A stretch of DNA of 8,641 nt from Verrucomicrobiales bacterium (GTDB taxonomy: Bacteria; Verrucomicrobiota; Verrucomicrobiia; Verrucomicrobiales; V1-33). The stretch covers positions 1 through 8,641 of the forward strand of contig JAQGPD010000628.1 of assembly GCA_028293305.1 (NCBI GenBank), read 5' to 3'. Positions 1-6,952 of this stretch are shown piece by piece. The notes under the pieces are model-generated. The model had not been told where the DNA came from and ran no database searches. It saw only the letters and a list, made by a program, of their open reading frames with translations. Within the stretch, counting starts at the first letter, position 1. The number at the start of each line of letters is the position of its first letter. The translations under genes and the position numbers were made by a program.

Positions 1-94
1 CGAGATCAATCACGGTTTGCGGTCGCAGCCCGCCGTCGAGGTGTTCATGCAGCAGAACTTTCGGGAGCGAGCGGAGGAAATCTTCGGAAGCCAT
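1..94 (-). CDS. add: Adenosine deaminase, N-terminal fragment (cut by window edge)
   Basis: Thirty-one codons are visible, reading MASEDFLRSLPKVLLHEHLD and continuing GGLRPQTVIDL. The segment PKVLLHEHLDGGLRPQT is the N-terminal signature of adenosine/AMP deaminases. His16 and His18 form the HxH pair that binds the catalytic zinc at the start of the TIM barrel. In this family the enzyme hydrolyses adenosine or deoxyadenosine to inosine plus ammonia in purine salvage, in the cytoplasm. The KVLLHEHLDGGLRP version resembles actinobacterial-type Add more than the E. coli protein (recollection, not a search). The ATG at 94-92 is chosen because the conserved motif begins 11 residues later; no strong Shine-Dalgarno sequence precedes it. 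The gene is co-directional with thrH but 338 bases away, so it probably has its own promoter. Confidence 0.85.
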   Translation of the reverse strand, partial: MASEDFLRSLPKVLLHEHLDGGLRPQTVIDL

Positions 95-432
95 GCGGGA
101 ACGTAAGCGTAAACCGCGCCGCCTGCAAGGTTAGGGATGGGGCGGGATGGGCGCCGCCGGGCAGCCTTGGAGTGCGTGCGGCTTGCCGCCGCTTTTCGGG
201 AGGCAGCTTGCTGCCGTGTGGTGTGGCTTGCAGTGACGAAGGGGAAATTCAGCGATATCCGGCGCAGGACAAGTCCTGCTCCCGGAAAGCGGCGGCAAGC
301 CGCGCGCACTCCAAAGCGGTTAGCCGCGCCAGCTTCGTTGTTTTCGCCCGCCACGTTGGTGGCGCCAGCTTGCGGAGTTTTTCCGTCGGTCGCGATAGCA
401 ACTTTTCCGTCCTTGTCGCTGCTTTGAATCTG
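95..432. other. Intergenic gap rich in inverted repeats
   Basis: No credible gene lies between add and thrH. The left half holds the composite inverted repeat described separately (164-316). To its right are a hairpin GCCAC-GTTG-GTGGC at 350-363 and a directly repeated ten-mer GCGCCAGCTT at 326-335 and 362-371. Open frames through this stretch are arginine/alanine-rich and pass through the palindromes, which is typical of non-coding GC-rich DNA. I see no clear T-tract terminator for thrH and no convincing promoter for add. Confidence 0.6.
164..316. repeat. Composite inverted repeat with four nested mini-hairpins
   Basis: Two imperfect arms of about 37 bases (166-202 and 279-315) are reverse complements with only a few mismatches, so the block can fold into one long hairpin. 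Inside lie four short perfect hairpins, each with a two-base AA or TT loop set between C and G: GCGGC-TT-GCCGC (178-189), GGCAGC-TT-GCTGCC (202-215), GCAGGAC-AA-GTCCTGC (264-279) and GCGGC-AA-GCCGC (292-303). The left flank GCCTTGGAGTGCG recurs near 2770 and 7851. It resembles the REP-like palindromic repeats common between verrucomicrobial genes. It may act as a transcript-end or RNA-stability structure for thrH, but no function is shown. Confidence 0.75.
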
Positions 433-1038
433 TCAGAGTTCGCGGCGGATCGCGGTGAGGAGGTCGCCGTAGTCGTCGAAGGCGGGGTATTGGGGGAATT
501 GCGCGCGGATATTGTCAGGAGCGTGGAAGAGGAATCCGGCATCCGCCTGGCCGAGCATCGCGGTGTCGTTGAAGGAATCCCCGGCGGCGATGATTTTGTA
601 TTTCAGCGACTGGAACGCCAATACGGCCTCCTGTTTCTGGTTAGGCTGGCGCAATTTGTAGTCGGTGATGCGGCCGTCGGTGATCACCAGATTGTGACAG
701 AGAATGGTGGGCCAGCCGAGTTGGCGCATGAGCGGCTGGGCGAACTCGCCGAAGGTGTCCGACAGAATAACCACCTGGGTCAGCGTGCGGAGTTCATCCA
801 GAAAAGCCTTGGCGCCGGGCAGCGGTTCCAGCGTTCCTATCACGTCCTGGATCAGCGCCAGGGTGAGGCCGTTTTTTTCCAGCAGGTCTAGGCGGTAACG
901 CATGAGCACATCGTAGTCCGGTTCGTCGCGGGTCGTGCGGCGGAGCGCGTCGATGCCGGTGCGCTCGGCGACGGCGATCCAGATTTCCGGGACGAGGACG
1001 CCTTCGAGGTCGAGGGTGACGATGGTTTGCGGTTTCAT
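433..1038 (-). CDS. thrH: Phosphoserine phosphatase / phosphoserine:homoserine phosphotransferase ThrH
   Basis: A complete 201-residue cytoplasmic HAD-superfamily protein, close to the roughly 205 residues usual for ThrH. The nucleophile motif is DLEGVLVPE at residues 10-18 (Asp10, Glu12), motif II is Ser93-Asp94 in ILSDTFGEF, and the metal-binding motif is GDSFND at 153-158, preceded by Lys135. DLEGVLVPEIW, DYDVLM, QPLMRQLG and LFHAPDNI match the ThrH subfamily rather than SerB. Characterised ThrH removes phosphate from phosphoserine and can transfer it to homoserine, linking serine and threonine synthesis. The ATG at 1038 is supported by AGGA seven bases upstream. It is divergent from dnaB across a 253-base gap that should hold both promoters. 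Operon membership with add is unlikely given the repeat-filled gap. Confidence 0.93.
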   Translation of the reverse strand: MKPQTIVTLDLEGVLVPEIWIAVAERTGIDALRRTTRDEPDYDVLMRYRLDLLEKNGLTLALIQDVIGTLEPLPGAKAFLDELRTLTQVVILSDTFGEFAQPLMRQLGWPTILCHNLVITDGRITDYKLRQPNQKQEAVLAFQSLKYKIIAAGDSFNDTAMLGQADAGFLFHAPDNIRAQFPQYPAFDDYGDLLTAIRREL

Positions 1039-1181
1039 GTGCGGTTCCTGACACGCGGCGCGGGGCTTGTCCAGCGCGGGCGTGGAGGCGGGAGGGCCGG
1101 CGGCGGGATGGCGCGGTATCAGAGAGGTCGGGAACAGAACCGATTTTTCTCGGCAGGGCGATGATATTTAAAAGCCGCTGA

Positions 1182-1213
1182 TGTTCACCGCCTTATCCAC
1201 GGCTTGTTCACCG
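1182..1213 (+). promoter_or_regulatory. Possible DnaA box flanked by a repeated nine-mer upstream of dnaB
   Basis: TTATCCACG at 1193-1201 matches the DnaA-box consensus TTATNCACA in eight of nine positions. It sits between two exact copies of TGTTCACCG (1182-1190 and 1205-1213) spaced 23 bases start to start, about two helical turns. A related TTGTTCGC follows at 1215-1222. The block lies about 80-110 bases before the dnaB start, where an operator could act. No clear -35/-10 pair can be fixed nearby, although TTGTTC and TTAATT-like elements occur at 1215-1241. A single near-consensus box can arise by chance, so this is only a candidate. Confidence 0.3.
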
Positions 1214-1291
1214 GTTGTTCGCAAGCCGCTAGCATTAATTTTTGTTTCACCCTTTCGCCCGGCCGGGAAATGCCGCATGTGGAGAAGTTCC

Positions 1292-2746
1292 ATGACCGAA
1301 TCCGCTCCGTCCACTTCATCGTCCTCCAATGGCCCCGACCTCCAAGGCAAGGGCTGGCGCAAAAAGCAGGAGGCACCGGCGTGGAACGATCCCACGCGTC
1401 CCTTGCCCAGCGCGCACGACATGGAGCGCGGCGTGCTCAGCTGCATGATGCAGGCGCCGGAATATGCCGTGGGCGCCGCCATGGAATTGCTGACGCCCCA
1501 GCACTTCCACGTGCCCGCGCACGAAATGTTATACGGCTTGCTCGTGGAGCAGAACGATGCCGGGAAACCTATCGATCCGGTCTCCATCCAGCAATTGCTG
1601 ATGGACCGCAAGCTGATGGAAAACGTGGGTGGTCCGGCGGCCGTGGCGGAGATCTACACCTTCGCGCCCACCCCGGCGCACGTCACCCACTACGCCACCC
1701 AGGTCAGGGAAAAAGCGACCCTGCGGCGCGTGATCACATCCTGCAGCGAGTGCATCAACCGCGCCTTCGAGGACCAGGAAAATGTGGGGCCTTTGCTGGA
1801 TGAAGTGGAGGCGCGCATCCTGGGAATCCGTGAGGATGAGGTCGGGAAAAAAGGCATGCTCACCATGAAGGAGCACGTCTTCAAAGCCATCGACGACCTG
1901 GAGGCGAAGGCGGCCAACCCCAACGCCATCAACGGGATCGCGACCGGATTCAAGATTTTGGACGAGATGACCGGCGGCATGCATGCCGGGGAAATGATCA
2001 TCGTCGCCGCCCGTCCCTCCATGGGGAAAACGTCCTTCGCCATGAACATCGTGGAGAATGTAGCGGTGGACCAGAACCGGCCCTGCGCGGTGTTCAGCCT
2101 GGAAATGACAGCGGACAGTCTGGTGCAGCGTCTCATTTGTTCCCGCGCCAAAATCAACATGCGCTCGCTGATGAGCGGCCAGTTTTTGAATCAGGGATCC
2201 TTCCAGATGATGACCCGCGCGGCCAGTGCCCTGGCGGGCAGCAAAATTTTCATCGACGACACGCCGGCCCTATCCATTCTCGATCTGCGTTCCAAGGCGC
2301 GGCGGCTGCACAAGATGCATAAAATCGAGATGATCATGGTGGACTACCTTCAGCTGTGCCGCAGCACCAGCCGGCGCGCGCAGGACAACCGCCAACAGGA
2401 AATCGCGGAAATTTCCAGCGGCCTCAAAGCCCTCGCCAAGGAGCTGAGTCTGCCGATCATCGTCCTCGCCCAGCTGAACCGCGGCGCGGAAAACCGCACC
2501 AGCAACAAGCCAAAGCTCAGCGACCTCCGCGAGTCCGGGTCCATCGAGCAGGACGCCGACGTGGTGGGTCTGCTGTTCCGGCAGGAGTATTACGCCGAGG
2601 ACGACGACGCCCGAGCCGAAAGCGCCGGCGAGGCCGAGTTCCTCATCGCCAAACAGCGTAACGGCCCCACCGGCGGCGTCCCCCTGACATTCCGGAAGGA
2701 GTTCATGCGCTTCGAGGACCGCGAAGGCGAAGTCTCGGAAATCTAA
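1292..2746 (+). CDS. dnaB: Replicative DNA helicase DnaB
   Basis: 484 residues, complete and without intein; DnaB proteins are usually 450-480. A Ser/Lys-rich N-terminal tail of about 37 residues is followed by the helical N-domain starting LPSAHDMERGVL and then the RecA-like motor. Walker A is ARPSMGKTS at 240-248 (Lys246), followed by the catalytic-Glu segment FSLEM. Walker B is MVDYLQL with Asp351. The LAQLNRGAENR segment, SGSIEQDADVV and the C-terminal KQRNGPTG are all present. As a hexamer it unwinds the replication fork with ATP and binds primase (family knowledge). The frame is open further upstream, but the ATG at 1292 is preferred because GGAGAAG (1281-1287) lies just ahead of it. 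Its last 24 codons and stop are duplicated near 7727. I infer this gene to be the functional copy because its stop and end are intact. Confidence 0.96.
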   Translation: MTESAPSTSSSSNGPDLQGKGWRKKQEAPAWNDPTRPLPSAHDMERGVLSCMMQAPEYAVGAAMELLTPQHFHVPAHEMLYGLLVEQNDAGKPIDPVSIQQLLMDRKLMENVGGPAAVAEIYTFAPTPAHVTHYATQVREKATLRRVITSCSECINRAFEDQENVGPLLDEVEARILGIREDEVGKKGMLTMKEHVFKAIDDLEAKAANPNAINGIATGFKILDEMTGGMHAGEMIIVAARPSMGKTSFAMNIVENVAVDQNRPCAVFSLEMTADSLVQRLICSRAKINMRSLMSGQFLNQGSFQMMTRAASALAGSKIFIDDTPALSILDLRSKARRLHKMHKIEMIMVDYLQLCRSTSRRAQDNRQQEIAEISSGLKALAKELSLPIIVLAQLNRGAENRTSNKPKLSDLRESGSIEQDADVVGLLFRQEYYAEDDDARAESAGEAEFLIAKQRNGPTGGVPLTFRKEFMRFEDREGEVSEI

Positions 2747-2754
2747 CCAACTCC
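2672..2754 (+). repeat. dnaB 3'-end direct repeat, left copy (within and just past intact dnaB)
   Basis: These 83 bases recur at 7727-7809 with no gaps and four differences by hand alignment: 2681 C/T, 2731 A/G, 2744 T/C and 2748 C/A. They encode DnaB residues 461-484, the TAA stop and eight further bases. Similarity ends abruptly on both sides. Here the stop codon is intact, so this copy completes the functional dnaB. A gene-end duplication bracketing foreign-looking cargo is the pattern left when an element integrates at a gene 3' end and restores it. Confidence 0.9.
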
Positions 2755-2769
2755 ACCGGCGCGACAGGA

Positions 2770-2802
2770 GCCATGGCCTGCGGGGACTCATTTCCGCCGT
2801 AG
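2770..2802 (+). repeat. Hairpin repeat family member, degenerate copy after dnaB
   Basis: The flank GCCATGGCCTGCG corresponds to GCCTTGGAGTGCG at 164 and GCCTTGGACTGCG at 7851. The stem GCGGGGA/TTTCCGC (2780-2797) pairs over seven positions, two of them G-T, around a CTCA loop. It is therefore a decayed version of the perfect hairpin at 7861-7878. It begins 15 bases after the left dnaB repeat ends. Confidence 0.6.
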
Positions 2803-2917
2803 TGGCCGGTATTCCCGCATGTCCAACTGCTCTCACCATCACGGCGGCTGGGGTGACAGTGGGCTTAACCACGTTGCGGCCGGGCAGAGGACCGGGAAGC
2901 GATTGCCAGCGCCCTCC

Positions 2918-2947
2918 AAAAAATCATTGCTATGCCACTGTTTTTTT
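2918..2947 (+). terminator. Weak candidate terminator-like stem-loop after dnaB
   Basis: An A6 tract and a T7 tract flank partly complementary bases (AAAAAATCATTG against CACTGTTTTTTT, ten of twelve paired, six-base loop). The T tract gives it the look of an intrinsic terminator, readable in either direction. The stem is AT-rich and weak, and lies about 170 bases beyond dnaB, so it may be fortuitous. Confidence 0.22.
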
Positions 2948-3039
2948 GATTCAAGGACTACCAGATAGTCGTAGCAGTGACTGAAGAATATGCGGCCAAT
3001 CCTTACTTATTTCTATATGTTCCTGATCTAGCGCCACTT

Positions 3040-3105
3040 ATGCGATTCAACCCTATTTCCGGCCAATTTCTCCCGTGCATTGCCTTCCTCCTCCTGCCGC
3101 TGTGA
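3040..3105 (+). pseudogene. Out-of-frame signal-peptide start of the CotH gene
   Basis: From the ATG at 3040 the frame reads MRFNPISGQFLPCIAFLLLP-L and then meets TGA at 3103-3105. This has the layout of an export signal: one early Arg and a hydrophobic core CIAFLLLPL. The CotH protein, which should be exported, starts in a different frame with no good signal of its own. A single indel in the CTCCTCCTG run (about 3087-3098) would join this leader to the CotH frame and bypass the TGA. Alternatively, reading past the TGA gives LPVFSPKVVAQTAAAQLE, which also looks like a signal end and would need a substitution plus a later frameshift. No Shine-Dalgarno sequence is obvious. Confidence 0.5.
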
Positions 3106-6100
3106 TTGCCGGTTTTTTCGCCAAAGGTCGTGGCGCAGACCGCCGCGGCTCAGTTGGAAACATCACGCAGCCGGATCCGCCCAGGATCCAGGCGGTCGGG
3201 CAAGCTCCCGCCGATGCGCCATGGGTCATGGAACGGAGTCTTTCCATGTCCGATGGCAGTCCGGGCCAGTGGTTTCCATTTTACCAGCCTGCGGCAAGTT
3301 TCGCGGATTTCCGTTATCCATCATTCGCGGTGGACCTGCGTCCGCTTCCGCTGGTGCCCCCCGCCATGCCTATTTCCGCGCCTTCGCTCGGCCTGCCGCG
3401 GGCCCGCTGGCTGTGGGCGCACACCTCCCTCCAAATCGCCGCCGATGGTCGTGTATTGGCCCGCTGGGCCTCGGCGGAAAATAATGTCATGGTGGAAACT
3501 GTATTGACACTTAACGAGTTGAATCTGCTGAATCCTGACGCCTCGGCTGACAATCAATCCCGGCCCACCTTCGGCATAGGGATCAACCAGCAGGCAGCGA
3601 CCCCGGTTTTGCCTCCGCTCAGTATCTCCTACAGCGTGGCCCAGCTTCCTCAGGGGCAGACCCTTCCCGCCAATCCGGCGGCGCTGGCGGGGAAGGACCT
3701 CTTCATCCGGCAGGGGCTCATCGCCTTCGGTCCGGAAATCCGGGCGGCCTGCTGGCCGGAATACAGTGTCTCGCCCCCGTCCCCTCCTCCGACGCTGAAT
3801 GACCGGAGTTTTTACCGGATCAAGTCCCTGCCCGCCCTGCACGATGCGAATAACAATGACTTCCCGGACGAGTTGGAGGGATATTTTTCAGATCTCCTGA
3901 TCAGCGAGGCCTGTTATGCCTCTCTGGCCCCGGTGAATGCGCACCAGCCCCACGAGTTCCTGCCGGTGGGAGAGGATTATTATGCCGTGCCGGCTTTCCT
4001 GGGCCGGCCGCCGGATTGGGTGGAGATTCTGAAACCCACGGACCATGCCATCTCCACGGCAGGGTATTATTTTTCGGACTCATTGAGCAATCTCAAACGG
4101 TTTGCCTTTCCGGACCTCTCCATTCCGCCCTATGCGACTTTGATCCTGCTGCTCAGCGACAGCCCGCATCCGCTTTTTGCCACGGAGGGGGATCCTGCCA
4201 GCCTCCTGAGGAAATGCTGGGTGAATTTCCGCCTCAAGGATGAGGGGGAGACCGTGTATCTCAGCAAAAACACGCCCACGGCGGGGAATCCGGCGGCTTA
4301 TTCCATCGTGGACACCCTGGAGACGCCCACGGGCAATGTGACCGCCCTCACGGGTTTCACCGTCGGGAAAGTCCCCCGGGCGGATCACACCTGGGCCACG
4401 GTTTATCTCCCCGGCGGCAGCCCGGATAAAGTCAACCAAGGCTGGGGCTTGAACCGTTTCCTCACCGCGCCTGTCATTTCGGAAGTCCCCGCCGCGGGCG
4501 GTGCCGCCGCCCCGGCCCACAGCCGGCTTTTCCGCCGCGCCTCGGATCTGCCGCGCATCAACCTTTCCCATCCGGACCCCACCGTCACCATCACCTACAC
4601 CCTGGACGGATCCGAGCCCGGACCCGAGGATGGCATTTATGAGGGTCCCTTGGAAATCCTGAACACCACCGTGCTCCGGGCCCGTGCCTTCGCCGGGAAT
4701 GCCGTGCCTTCCCCCACCGCCACCCGGACTTACATTTCCAGCGAAGGCGTGCTGAGCCAACTCGCCCCTCCAACGCTTCCTCTCCAGATCCCCTCCGTGG
4801 ATACCCTCCACCGGTTCGACCCGGCGATGGCCGCCGCCTACGGCCACAATCGTCCGCCCCAACGAGCCGGCTATCCCGCCTCCGGCACCCCGGCCAATCC
4901 GGGCACGAAAACCATCATCGAGCAATTGGAGGCCCGGCCCGCTGTTTTCATCACCCTTGATCCGCAGGGCCAGTCCTATAACTCGCCCGGAGGCAGTTCC
5001 GACCCTGAGACGCCGGCCGCCTTCGAGTGGGTGGACCCCGCCCGCCCCGCCGATTACCGGCAGGAAAATGCCATGGTGCAACTCACCGGGGGCAACGCCA
5101 GCAGCACTTCGGAAAAAAAGAGCCTGGATGTTATTTTTAAAGGAGCCACCACCTTCACCGGCAAGTCGGAATGGCAGGGTCCCGTTCTGGGGGACGGCAC
5201 CTCCGCCTTGTTTCCTGGTTCGCCCGTCACGGTCTTCCCCAGGCTCCTGCTGCGGAATCCCATGCAGGCTTCGTTTTTAAATCCCCACGGTCCAACCGAC
5301 AAGGTTTACATCAGCGATGCCTGGATGAAGGAGACGCAGCGCGCCCTGGGCGGCAATGCTCCCTTCACCACCGTCCAGCGCCGGTGGGTGCATGTTTTCA
5401 TCAACGGTTATTATTGGGGAGTTTATGACATGGAGGAGCACTTCGACGCCGACACCATCTCCGCCCACCTCATCGCCGCCCTCCCGGCCAACACCAGTGC
5501 CGCAGTGAAAGCCCTCTACAAACCCTCCCTCATCCTAACCGGCCAACCGGCGGGCGTGGAACCCTACACCCCGGCAAGTGTGGCAGCCCAATGGTGGTTT
5601 AATACTGTCAAGGCCAAGGCTGCTGAAGTGCACGACGCAACGCCCGAAACCCGCGCGGCGAAATTTGCGGAACTCGAGACCGTGGTGGATCTGGACGCCT
5701 ACATCGACTATATCACCACCTTGCAAATCGTCAGTCATGGAGAATTGAGTTATGACAATGTCCGGGCATGGCGGCATCCAGTAACACAGAAATGGTATAT
5801 CATGGCATGGGATGGGGATGTGCTGAGTTGGTATGACGGTAGTTTTATTAATGATCCTATTTACAATAGCCAAGATAGAGGTGACCAGCTGGTCCACCGC
5901 GCTCTCAAACTCATACCTGAATATGCTGTGAAATTCGGAAGCCGACTGCAGTTGCAGCTTGCGGGACCCGCTTCCTTCGCGGGCATGAGGGACAGATTCA
6001 ACGCTCTGAGCGAGGACTTTCGACAAACACTGGAGTGCGAGGCCCTGCGGTGGGGTCGTTATTCCGTGGATGGGTCCAACCGGATTGTCCGTTGGGAAAC

Positions 6101-6239
6101 TGACATATCAGAGCGAAAGGTCCTGTTGTTCAATCCACATCCCATGGCGGACGAAACCTCCTTATACAACAATCTCATCCGAAGCGCCCAAGCGCCCGGA
6201 TACCTCCCCTCCAATTTCCCCCTCCTTAGCCCACCATGA
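3075..6239 (+). CDS. Large secreted CotH-family protein with lamin-tail and chitobiase C-terminal-like domains
   Basis: 1054 residues from a GTG start; start uncertain. Residues 1-240 are unrecognised. A degenerate calcium-loop-like motif DANNNDFPDELE (257-268) is followed by a lamin-tail domain (about 305-385, WVEI and YYFSDSLSN). Next come a chitobiase/hexosaminidase C-terminal-like module (about 495-555, TYTLDGSEP) and a CotH domain (about 690-1010). CotH signatures are ISDAWMKETQRALGG, FINGYYWGVYDMEEHFDAD (Asn777, Glu787-Glu788), YDN (893-895) and WDGD (Asp913, Asp915), so catalytic-type residues look kept. CotH proteins are atypical secreted protein kinases, known from Bacillus spore coats; the substrate here is unknown. 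ATG at 3246 has GGAG seven bases upstream but would give a leaderless protein. The intact leader seems to lie out of frame at 3040. The stop overlaps the next start (ATGA), implying translational coupling. No PEP-CTERM tail is present. Confidence 0.85.
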   Translation: MHCLPPPAAVIAGFFAKGRGADRRGSVGNITQPDPPRIQAVGQAPADAPWVMERSLSMSDGSPGQWFPFYQPAASFADFRYPSFAVDLRPLPLVPPAMPISAPSLGLPRARWLWAHTSLQIAADGRVLARWASAENNVMVETVLTLNELNLLNPDASADNQSRPTFGIGINQQAATPVLPPLSISYSVAQLPQGQTLPANPAALAGKDLFIRQGLIAFGPEIRAACWPEYSVSPPSPPPTLNDRSFYRIKSLPALHDANNNDFPDELEGYFSDLLISEACYASLAPVNAHQPHEFLPVGEDYYAVPAFLGRPPDWVEILKPTDHAISTAGYYFSDSLSNLKRFAFPDLSIPPYATLILLLSDSPHPLFATEGDPASLLRKCWVNFRLKDEGETVYLSKNTPTAGNPAAYSIVDTLETPTGNVTALTGFTVGKVPRADHTWATVYLPGGSPDKVNQGWGLNRFLTAPVISEVPAAGGAAAPAHSRLFRRASDLPRINLSHPDPTVTITYTLDGSEPGPEDGIYEGPLEILNTTVLRARAFAGNAVPSPTATRTYISSEGVLSQLAPPTLPLQIPSVDTLHRFDPAMAAAYGHNRPPQRAGYPASGTPANPGTKTIIEQLEARPAVFITLDPQGQSYNSPGGSSDPETPAAFEWVDPARPADYRQENAMVQLTGGNASSTSEKKSLDVIFKGATTFTGKSEWQGPVLGDGTSALFPGSPVTVFPRLLLRNPMQASFLNPHGPTDKVYISDAWMKETQRALGGNAPFTTVQRRWVHVFINGYYWGVYDMEEHFDADTISAHLIAALPANTSAAVKALYKPSLILTGQPAGVEPYTPASVAAQWWFNTVKAKAAEVHDATPETRAAKFAELETVVDLDAYIDYITTLQIVSHGELSYDNVRAWRHPVTQKWYIMAWDGDVLSWYDGSFINDPIYNSQDRGDQLVHRALKLIPEYAVKFGSRLQLQLAGPASFAGMRDRFNALSEDFRQTLECEALRWGRYSVDGSNRIVRWETDISERKVLLFNPHPMADETSLYNNLIRSAQAPGYLPSNFPLLSPP

Positions 6240-6952
6240 AACTTACAGTTCAGTTTTTCACTCTCGGTATTATGTTTTCCACGGTCAGCTTCGGCTTGGC
6301 AGCGGACACGATTTATCTCAGCTTGCCCTACCGCGGGCGGGCGGACAGCCCATTTCTACAAAGCATTCAAAATGGAACGACCTATATCGAGGACTTCGAG
6401 GACAAACTCCTAAACACTCCGGGTCTGAGCACGACTTACGGGAAAGTGTTCGATTCCCCCACGTTCAGTGCGGATGAGGATGATGGCCGATTGGATAACA
6501 TTGCCTTTGGCTGGTGCCTGTCGGCCAACCCGGCGAATGCGCTTCCGATTGGCGGACCCTACAGCATGGAAGTCCTGCTTGGCCGGGACGCAATTGGACA
6601 TTACCCCACTCATTTTGGAGCCCTGTATTTGGAATTTGCCACACAAAGCGCTGCAGGTTCCCTGCGCTATTTTCAAGCTTTTGACGAGAACGGCCTTCAG
6701 ATTTTTGACGGGCCACTGACCGCCCTGTTTCCTATCTTAAGTGATACTGCTTCAATCCTGGACGCCAGAGGCAACCGATTTTTTGGCCTGATTCACGAGT
6801 CCGGCATTTCGCGGGTTCTGATGGGGGGCGGCGGCAGCTTCGACCACATCCAATATGGTTATGGTTCGATCCCCGAGCCTGCGGTCGGAGTGCTTTCGGG
6901 CGTGGCTTTGGGGCTGATTTCGATGCGGCGGAGGAGGCGCGGGCAGCCATGA
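6236..6952 (+). CDS. PEP-CTERM sorting-domain secreted protein, first tandem paralogue
   Basis: 238 residues. An N-terminal signal peptide (about 1-23, ending GLAA before DTIYLSL) leads a single extracytoplasmic domain. The protein ends in a PEP-CTERM tail: PEP at 213-215, a hydrophobic segment at 216-230, then five arginines (231-235). In known systems this tail is cut by an exosortase and the protein goes to the envelope or extracellular matrix; no exosortase gene is in the window. Body motifs such as EDFED (52-56), ADEDDGRLDN (79-88), PTHFG (124-128), FDENG (149-153), RFFGL (181-185) and FDHIQYG (202-208) fit an acidic, beta-rich, possibly calcium-binding domain that recurs in PEP-CTERM proteins; its function is unknown. 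Only Cys94 is present. The start overlaps the CotH stop as ATGA with no Shine-Dalgarno sequence, so translation probably depends on coupling. Confidence 0.88.
   Translation: MKLTVQFFTLGIMFSTVSFGLAADTIYLSLPYRGRADSPFLQSIQNGTTYIEDFEDKLLNTPGLSTTYGKVFDSPTFSADEDDGRLDNIAFGWCLSANPANALPIGGPYSMEVLLGRDAIGHYPTHFGALYLEFATQSAAGSLRYFQAFDENGLQIFDGPLTALFPILSDTASILDARGNRFFGLIHESGISRVLMGGGGSFDHIQYGYGSIPEPAVGVLSGVALGLISMRRRRRGQP
6930..6937 (+). promoter_or_regulatory. Ribosome binding site inside polyarginine codons, for the second paralogue
   Basis: GGAGGAGG lies eleven bases before the ATG at 6949. It is made by the arginine codons CGG AGG AGG of the first paralogue's tail, so one stretch serves both membrane-anchor coding and start-site selection. 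It supports the start at 6949 and coupled translation. Confidence 0.6.

Larger units (their letters stand above)
2747..3074. other. Intergenic gap between dnaB and the CotH gene
   Basis: 328 bases with no convincing gene. From left to right it holds the tail of the dnaB repeat, a hairpin-repeat copy (2770-2802), a GC-rich stretch with no recognised content, an A-tract/T-tract stem-loop (2918-2947) and a small hairpin GACTA-CCAGA-TAGTC (2956-2970). An AT-richer stretch leads into the apparent original CotH start at 3040. The promoter of the CotH/PEP-CTERM operon should lie at about 2940-3035, but I cannot fix a convincing -35/-10 pair. Confidence 0.5.

Noticed and set aside
164..316. CRISPR array
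   Set aside because: The repeats are inverted and nested, not regularly spaced direct repeats with unique spacers, and no cas gene is present.
172..891. 239-residue plus-strand frame opposite thrH
   Set aside because: Antisense to a clear ThrH gene; its first part runs through the palindromic repeat block and it has no ribosome site or recognisable motif.
1181..1291. Longer DnaB start at 1181
   Set aside because: The extra 37 residues are not DnaB-like, lack a ribosome site and cover the likely promoter; ATG 1292 has a good one.
2270..2872. 200-residue minus-strand frame over the dnaB end
   Set aside because: Overlaps conserved dnaB codons on the other strand and shows no family motif.
3103..3105. 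TGA in the out-of-frame leader as a selenocysteine codon
   Set aside because: It falls in a signal-peptide hydrophobic core, not a redox site, and even if read through the frame does not join the CotH frame.
4080..5081. 333-residue minus-strand frame within the CotH gene
   Set aside because: Gly/Arg-rich product opposite GC-rich coding DNA whose plus frame encodes lamin-tail, chitobiase-like and CotH motifs.
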